From an uncultured Bacilli bacterium (GTDB lineage Bacteria; Bacillota_I; Bacilli_A; RF39; UBA660): a stretch of DNA of 17,852 nt. The position numbers and the translations under genes were made by a program. Below, piece after piece: positions 14,192 to 17,852 of this stretch. The stretch is taken from NCBI GenBank assembly GCA_944351345.1, contig CALVPO010000019.1:1-17852 (forward strand), written 5' to 3'. Each line of letters opens with the position of its first letter. The stretch's first letter is position 1. The notes under the pieces were generated by a model. It worked only from the letters and a program-made list of their open reading frames with translations. It searched no databases and was not told where the DNA came from.

Positions 14192-14575
14192 ATGAATAAT
14201 GGTTTTTATCAAAATCCTGTTTTTCCTGGTACTTCATTAAATAATACTCCTAATCAACAGACAGTTCCTAGTTATGATGAGAGTCAAAAGAATATATTTA
14301 ATGGGAATAATGTAATAGAAGAACAGTCATATATAGAGAATATACTTAGGATTAATAAAGGAAAAATGGCAAAACTACATGTCACGGTTCCTGGATCTGT
14401 TGAATGGCAAGATCGTGTGTTTACAGGAATTATAGAGCAAGCTGGAAGAGATCATGTAATACTATCTAATCCTAATACGGGAGAATGGTATTTAATTCTA
14501 ATTATATATTTGGATTTTGTTACTTTTGATGAACCTATTAATTATAGTCCACAGTTTGCTACTCCACCAAAATAA
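14192..14575 (+). CDS. gerQ: Spore coat protein GerQ
   Basis: GerQ is an inner spore-coat protein needed in Bacillus for placing the cortex-lytic enzyme CwlJ and for efficient germination; there it is cross-linked by the Tgl transglutaminase. This 127-residue form has a low-complexity N-terminus rich in Asn, Gln, Pro and Ser (1-40), shorter than in B. subtilis (about 180 residues in total). The conserved core follows: EEQSYIENILRINKGK at about 43-58, EWQDRVFTGIIEQAGRDHVI at 71-90, and YLILIIYLDFVTFDEPINY at 100-118. These match GerQ closely. The coat-type N-terminus keeps several Gln residues as possible cross-link donors. A terminator follows at once. It may be read from the upstream CPBP/phosphoesterase unit or from its own sporulation promoter; the hairpin over its ribosome binding site suggests separate control. 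Confidence 0.93.
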   Translation: MNNGFYQNPVFPGTSLNNTPNQQTVPSYDESQKNIFNGNNVIEEQSYIENILRINKGKMAKLHVTVPGSVEWQDRVFTGIIEQAGRDHVILSNPNTGEWYLILIIYLDFVTFDEPINYSPQFATPPK

Positions 14576-14608
14576 AAAATTAGGTAATGCTTACCTAGTT
14601 CTTTTTTT
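14575..14608. terminator. Bidirectional terminator between convergent genes
   Basis: TAGGTAA (14581-14587) and TTACCTA (14591-14597) form a perfect 7-bp stem with a 3-base loop. T-rich runs follow on both strands: plus TTCTTTTTTT, minus TTTTTTATTTT. It ends gerQ on the plus strand and the 223-codon gene on the minus strand, whose stop codon is inside the stem. Confidence 0.9.
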
Positions 14609-15266
14609 TAGTTTTTATTTTGTTTTTTATATAATCAATTTCTTGATTAGTTTCTTCTAAATTATTAGAAATACTATAATTACATATACATGCTCCTTCT
14701 ATTACTAATACTAAGTATCCTACTGTAACTAATGAATTAAAATAAAAGTTTTCTTCTTGGTCGTTATTTTTATCTTTTGTTATATCACAGTATTCAAAAC
14801 TTACCTTTATATCTTTTAAGTTATATAAATTATTACTTATATATTCTTCGTAATTATCTAATAGATTGTCTTCTGATATATAAGATTGGTAATTGTTTAT
14901 TACAGTTTGGTAGTTATCTATGTCAGATTCTATTTCATATACTGATACTTCTCTTGTGTGCTCATCTTTATGATTATAAACATATAATTTACCTAAAATA
15001 TCTTCATAATCATATAGGTCGTCTTCAATTATGTCTTTATTTTTGCTAATTATATTACCTAAATTATCTATATGTTTAATCGATACTTTATAACCTTCTT
15101 TAGTATCTATTATAAATGGGTAGCCTAGTCCTAAGGTTTTAGAAGCTATAGGTGATATAATGCCAAAAAATGAAAAAAGAAGGGCATTTTTTCCTATATT
15201 AAAAATTTTTCTTCTTTTTAATCTTATTAAATCTTGTTCTAGTAGTGTTAGATTTTTATTGTCCAT
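14595..15266 (-). CDS. Hypothetical bitopic membrane protein
   Basis: A 223-residue protein of unknown function. Hydrophobic stretches near residues 26-52 and 180-198 enclose a hydrophilic, acidic central part (about 55-175) rich in Asp, Asn and Tyr, with short charged ends inside the cell. The layout suggests a loop domain held outside between two membrane spans. The C-terminus is Lys-rich. No conserved motif is recognised. The ATG has a GAGG ribosome binding site, and a strong promoter (15346-15318) lies 52 bp upstream. The stop lies within a shared bidirectional terminator, so the gene appears to be a single-gene transcription unit. Confidence 0.78.
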   Translation of the reverse strand: MDNKNLTLLEQDLIRLKRRKIFNIGKNALLFSFFGIISPIASKTLGLGYPFIIDTKEGYKVSIKHIDNLGNIISKNKDIIEDDLYDYEDILGKLYVYNHKDEHTREVSVYEIESDIDNYQTVINNYQSYISEDNLLDNYEEYISNNLYNLKDIKVSFEYCDITKDKNNDQEENFYFNSLVTVGYLVLVIEGACICNYSISNNLEETNQEIDYIKNKIKTKKKN

Positions 15267-15317
15267 ATTTTCCCTCTTTGTTTTTATGTATTTAATTAAA
15301 ATTCTCTTTGAGTTAAT

Positions 15318-15346
15318 ATTTAAGCATTATTTTTTATTAATGTCAA
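15318..15346 (-). promoter_or_regulatory. Strong sigma-A-type promoter of the 223-codon gene
   Basis: A perfect TTGACA (15346-15341), a 17-bp spacer ending in TGC, and TTAAAT (15323-15318) lie 52 bp before the ATG. Confidence 0.75.
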
Positions 15347-15375
15347 GTTTAGTTAAAGAATATTTTGGAAATTTA

Positions 15376-15412
15376 ACAAAAAAAGTCTAGACTTTATAAT
15401 AAAGTTAGACTT
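15376..15412 (-). terminator. Intrinsic terminator with long stem
   Basis: On the minus strand AAGTCTA pairs with TAGACTT (7 bp), then ACTTTA pairs with TAAAGT (6 bp) with one bulged C and a TTA loop; a run of seven T follows. It lies just past the stop of the 117-codon gene (15429). Confidence 0.92.
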
Positions 15413-15428
15413 ACTGTGATATAGATAA

Positions 15429-15782
15429 TTATTTTTTTATTATGTTATGTTTTACTTTTAGCCAGGAATTAAATTTCTTGTGATATTCTATGGTGCTTGA
15501 TACGACTATTATTACGCCTGATAAGATAAATAATATCATAACTGTAAAGTTATATGGGTTAAGGCATTTAATTATTCCTAATACTTCTAGTATGATAGTT
15601 GCTATAACTAAGATTATGATGCCTATGATTATACATATATGCATAGCGGTAGAGGCATCACGTCCCATATCATGACTTATAAATTCTTTTTCTAATTTGG
15701 CTGCTTCTTTTTTTGATAAATCGTACCAACTTGTTAATGGTTTTTCTATTTTTTGATCTTTATTAATTAGTCTTCCTAACAT
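15429..15782 (-). CDS. Small two-span membrane protein, unknown function
   Basis: From the chosen ATG this is 117 residues. A hydrophilic N-terminal region (about 1-42) with SWYDLSKKEAAKLEKEF comes before two hydrophobic helices (about 44-66 and 75-98) and a short basic C-terminus, giving a hairpin topology with both ends probably in the cytoplasm. No family is recognised. The ATG at 15782 is preferred because AGGAAG lies eight bases upstream; the in-frame GTG three codons earlier overlaps that site. TGTTATTAT (15813-15805) is a possible extended -10. Terminators lie on both sides, so it is probably transcribed alone. Confidence 0.74.
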   Translation of the reverse strand: MLGRLINKDQKIEKPLTSWYDLSKKEAAKLEKEFISHDMGRDASTAMHICIIIGIIILVIATIILEVLGIIKCLNPYNFTVMILFILSGVIIVVSSTIEYHKKFNSWLKVKHNIIKK

Positions 15783-15821
15783 GATAATCACTTCCTCTAT
15801 TTATATAATAACATAAAATTA

Positions 15822-15853
15822 GAAAAAAAGATTAATAAAATTAATTATTAACC
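15822..15853 (-). terminator. Intrinsic terminator after the CFI-box gene
   Basis: On the minus strand GGTTAATA (15853-15846) and TATTAATC (15837-15830) form eight pairs including one G-U, with an 8-base loop, followed by seven T. The first arm includes the stop codon of the upstream gene. Confidence 0.75.
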
Positions 15854-16435
15854 TTCTTGTGGTTTTAATTTTCTTCTGCCATGACCTGACAAATTTGGCT
15901 TAAATTCATTTTCTTGATAGTTATAATCACTAGCTAATGCATTATTATATTCATGTTTAAATCCATAATAATTTATTAGTGATAACATCATAAGTTCATA
16001 ATTATTAATAGCTCTACTATAATTTTTATCTTCTATTTGCCTACTTATAGGTTTTATTACTTCATTAAATAAAAAGGTAGATAATTTTAGATTATCACTA
16101 TCATGTAATATAGCATCTGCTATTTTAGGTCCCATATTGTCATATAATTTTAAGAGATCATAATAATGCGTATCTTTTTGTAAGATATTATTTCTAAAAT
16201 TTCTTAATATTTCTAATGTTTTATCATTATCTTTCTTTCCTAAAATATCACATACCACTGTTGTTATAAAACAGCCTCCTGATGATTCTTGATGTTTATA
16301 TATTGGACAGTCGCTATAACTATAATCTCTACAATATTTATAATATGTATTACTATCTACAGTTTTCTCTTGTTTGATACAATAGTAATTGCCAGAAATA
16401 AAACCACTCTCCCATTTATAAAATGTGCAACTCAT
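15848..16435 (-). CDS. Cys-rich CFI-box protein
   Basis: A 195-residue soluble protein. The N-terminal 62 residues contain six Cys (3, 19, 35, 43, 55, 62) in a pattern that could bind zinc or an iron-sulfur cluster: TFYKWESGF...NYYCI, YYKYCRDY, SDCPIY and GGCFITTVVC. The segment GGCFITTVVCDILGKKDND...TLEILRNFRNN matches the CFI box that occurs at the end of many unrelated Firmicutes proteins, typically CF(I/L)TTA-C followed by a DD and LR-FRD motif; here the box is central rather than terminal. The rest (about 85-195) is helical. The function of the box is not known to me. A good promoter and an AGGAG ribosome binding site precede the ATG; a terminator follows. Confidence 0.82.
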   Translation of the reverse strand: MSCTFYKWESGFISGNYYCIKQEKTVDSNTYYKYCRDYSYSDCPIYKHQESSGGCFITTVVCDILGKKDNDKTLEILRNFRNNILQKDTHYYDLLKLYDNMGPKIADAILHDSDNLKLSTFLFNEVIKPISRQIEDKNYSRAINNYELMMLSLINYYGFKHEYNNALASDYNYQENEFKPNLSGHGRRKLKPQEG

Positions 16436-16463
16436 ACTTGTCTCTCCTCTCTAAAGTATCTTT

Positions 16464-16492
16464 ATATTATCATTTTTCTTTTTAATAGTCAA
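16464..16492 (-). promoter_or_regulatory. Promoter of the CFI-box gene
   Basis: TTGACT (16492-16487), a 17-bp spacer ending in TGA, and TAATAT (16469-16464) form a strong extended -10 promoter. The -35 overlaps the TGA stop of the amidase gene. Confidence 0.72.
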
Positions 16493-17766
16493 AGATTATT
16501 TAAGTACTTTGCTATAGAATTGGCAATAGCGTTAGCATATTTTTTCTGATTTTCTGTTAGAGCTGTCAAATCATTTGAATTAGTTAGATATCCTAGTTCT
16601 AAGAGGTAGCCTTCTACTCCTACGTTACTTTTATAATAAGGATTATAACCTACCGTTTCTTTATTTCTATCATCTATGTAGGCTCCAGTTATGATTCCAC
16701 CTGTTTCTCTTATCATATATAAGTAATTAGAATTAGTTGTAATATCATAAGGATTATCTCCATTTTGGATATAGTCTTCTTGATTTTCTTGTATTTCTTC
16801 TTCTGTAAAATTATGCGTATAAATACCATCTTTTATTATATATATATCTTTAGTTGAGGCTTCTATTAAGTTAGTGTCTAAAATGTCTTCAATTAATTTA
16901 GTGCTAAAGTTATAGTTTATGTTATTTGCAGTATATAATTCTACTCCGTTTACTTTTGATGATTCACTACTATTTACATGGATTGATAGAAGATATTTGG
17001 CATGGACTTCGTAAGGAATTAAAGCTCGGCCATGTGTTTTGTATTCTTGAAAATATTCATCATTTTTTAAACTATTTTTGGTCCTAGTTAGTTTTACTTT
17101 TAGGCCTTTTTCTTTTAATTTTTTTGCTATTTGGGAAGATATTTTCATAGTTATGTTACTTTCTGTATATTCTTCGTTGTTACAGCCAACATCAATTCCT
17201 CCATGTCCTGGGTCGATTACTATATCATATACGTTTTTATCTTTATTAGTTACTACATTTAACATTAGTGTTTTATAATCATTATTACTATTTATAGTGA
17301 TTTTTTTGTTATATTTACTTAGGGTATAATAAGTTGTTGTTTTATAATTAGTTTTATTATTTAATTTATAGTATTTATAAGATAAATCTTCATCTTCTTT
17401 ATTAGATATTCTTATAAATAATTTATATTTTCCTTTAGATAATTTGTCTAGTAACAAGCCGCGATTTACTTTATTTGATAAACGGAAGTTAATATTATTA
17501 CCTTCTTTTGTTGTTTTTAGTTTATATGTTTTAAATTTTCCGTTGTATAATACTAGTTCTATGTTTTGATAAGATTTATCAATGTTTTTTATATTTCCTT
17601 CTAGATTCATATAATTTCCATAAATATATAACTTTGTTATGTTAGCGAGTTTATCTTCTGTTTTTATAGTTTTATTATTAAATATAAAATATATTATTGC
17701 TAAAATAATTATTGCTAGTATTGCATATACCCTTTTTTTTAATTTTCTTTTCTTCTTTTTATTCAT
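16489..17766 (-). CDS. N-acetylmuramoyl-L-alanine amidase (Amidase_3)
   Basis: A peptidoglycan hydrolase that cuts the bond between N-acetylmuramic acid and L-alanine. It is 425 residues. A Lys/Arg-rich N-terminus and one hydrophobic helix (about 13-30) anchor it, and the rest is outside. Residues 40-165 form a beta-rich, Lys/Asn/Tyr-rich domain that I do not recognise, in the place where other amidases carry an AMIN or SH3 module. The catalytic domain (about 178-422) has the zinc ligands His188 (IDPGHGG), Glu202 (TESNIT) and His263 (LSIHVN), and the catalytic Glu390 (YLLELGYLTN). A CwlD-like cortex role is possible in a spore former but CwlD is about 240 residues, so this is more likely a general cell-wall amidase. 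The ribosome binding site is weak. I see no clear promoter in 17767-17852, which is almost pure A/T. Confidence 0.93.
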   Translation of the reverse strand: MNKKKKRKLKKRVYAILAIIILAIIYFIFNNKTIKTEDKLANITKLYIYGNYMNLEGNIKNIDKSYQNIELVLYNGKFKTYKLKTTKEGNNINFRLSNKVNRGLLLDKLSKGKYKLFIRISNKEDEDLSYKYYKLNNKTNYKTTTYYTLSKYNKKITINSNNDYKTLMLNVVTNKDKNVYDIVIDPGHGGIDVGCNNEEYTESNITMKISSQIAKKLKEKGLKVKLTRTKNSLKNDEYFQEYKTHGRALIPYEVHAKYLLSIHVNSSESSKVNGVELYTANNINYNFSTKLIEDILDTNLIEASTKDIYIIKDGIYTHNFTEEEIQENQEDYIQNGDNPYDITTNSNYLYMIRETGGIITGAYIDDRNKETVGYNPYYKSNVGVEGYLLELGYLTNSNDLTALTENQKKYANAIANSIAKYLNNL

Positions 17767-17852
17767 ATTACATATTCTTTCTATTTCTTTTTTATTTTTT
17801 TATTTTATGTAAATTTTTGTTAATTTAGTTTTGTTTTATTTTTTTTTTTTCT

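Noticed and set aside
15160..15390. 76-codon plus-strand frame covering the start and promoter of the 223-codon gene
   Set aside because: It overlaps an opposite-strand gene and its TTGACA promoter, lacks a ribosome binding site, and has no recognisable sequence.

Overview
The window is very AT-rich (by eye about three quarters A+T, almost pure A/T between genes). TGG encodes Trp and TGA is a normal stop, for example the TGA ending the 121-codon gene before tag. That argues against the Mycoplasma code and points to a low-GC Bacillota (Firmicutes). Anaerobic genes (pyruvate formate-lyase and its activase, a 2-hydroxyacyl-CoA dehydratase-type activator) sit beside endospore genes (spoIVFB, gerQ). 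Together with a surface-protein style I know from uncultured gut Firmicutes, this suggests a small-genome, potentially spore-forming anaerobe. The exact order cannot be fixed from this window.

Layout. From 132 to 12395 all genes are on the minus strand. Read in transcription order from the right they are: a glyoxalase-II-like MBL hydrolase; a decayed DUF4143-type ATPase; a surface protein behind a 36-bp homopolymer; a 27-codon membrane peptide; a small membrane protein; an ASKHA activase coupled to spoIVFB; a 7-TM hybrid histidine kinase and a free Hpt protein; pflB-pflA; a ZIP metal transporter; an unknown gene overlapping tag; and a membrane zinc-ribbon protein. A good promoter at 16-44 reads out of the left edge. 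From 12518 to 14575 a plus-strand block holds a CPBP protease, a divergent metallophosphoesterase and gerQ. From 14595 to 17766 four minus-strand genes follow: two small membrane proteins, a Cys-rich CFI-box protein and an N-acetylmuramoyl-L-alanine amidase.

How they may work together. pflB and pflA form an enzyme/activase pair joined by a TAATG stop/start overlap. The kinase and Hpt just upstream form an incomplete phosphorelay whose final response regulator is not in the window. SpoIVFB and GerQ are the sporulation evidence, but they are not adjacent and spoIVFA is absent here.

The points most worth a second look are the 36-bp A/T tract before the surface-protein gene (possible length-variable switch), the phosphorelay next to pflBA, the four-Cys tail on the orphan activase, the ATPase remnant with its operator-like inverted repeats, the metallophosphoesterase with substituted catalytic residues, and a hairpin that pairs with the gerQ ribosome binding site. 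I saw no tRNA, rRNA, CRISPR array, insertion sequence or replication origin.
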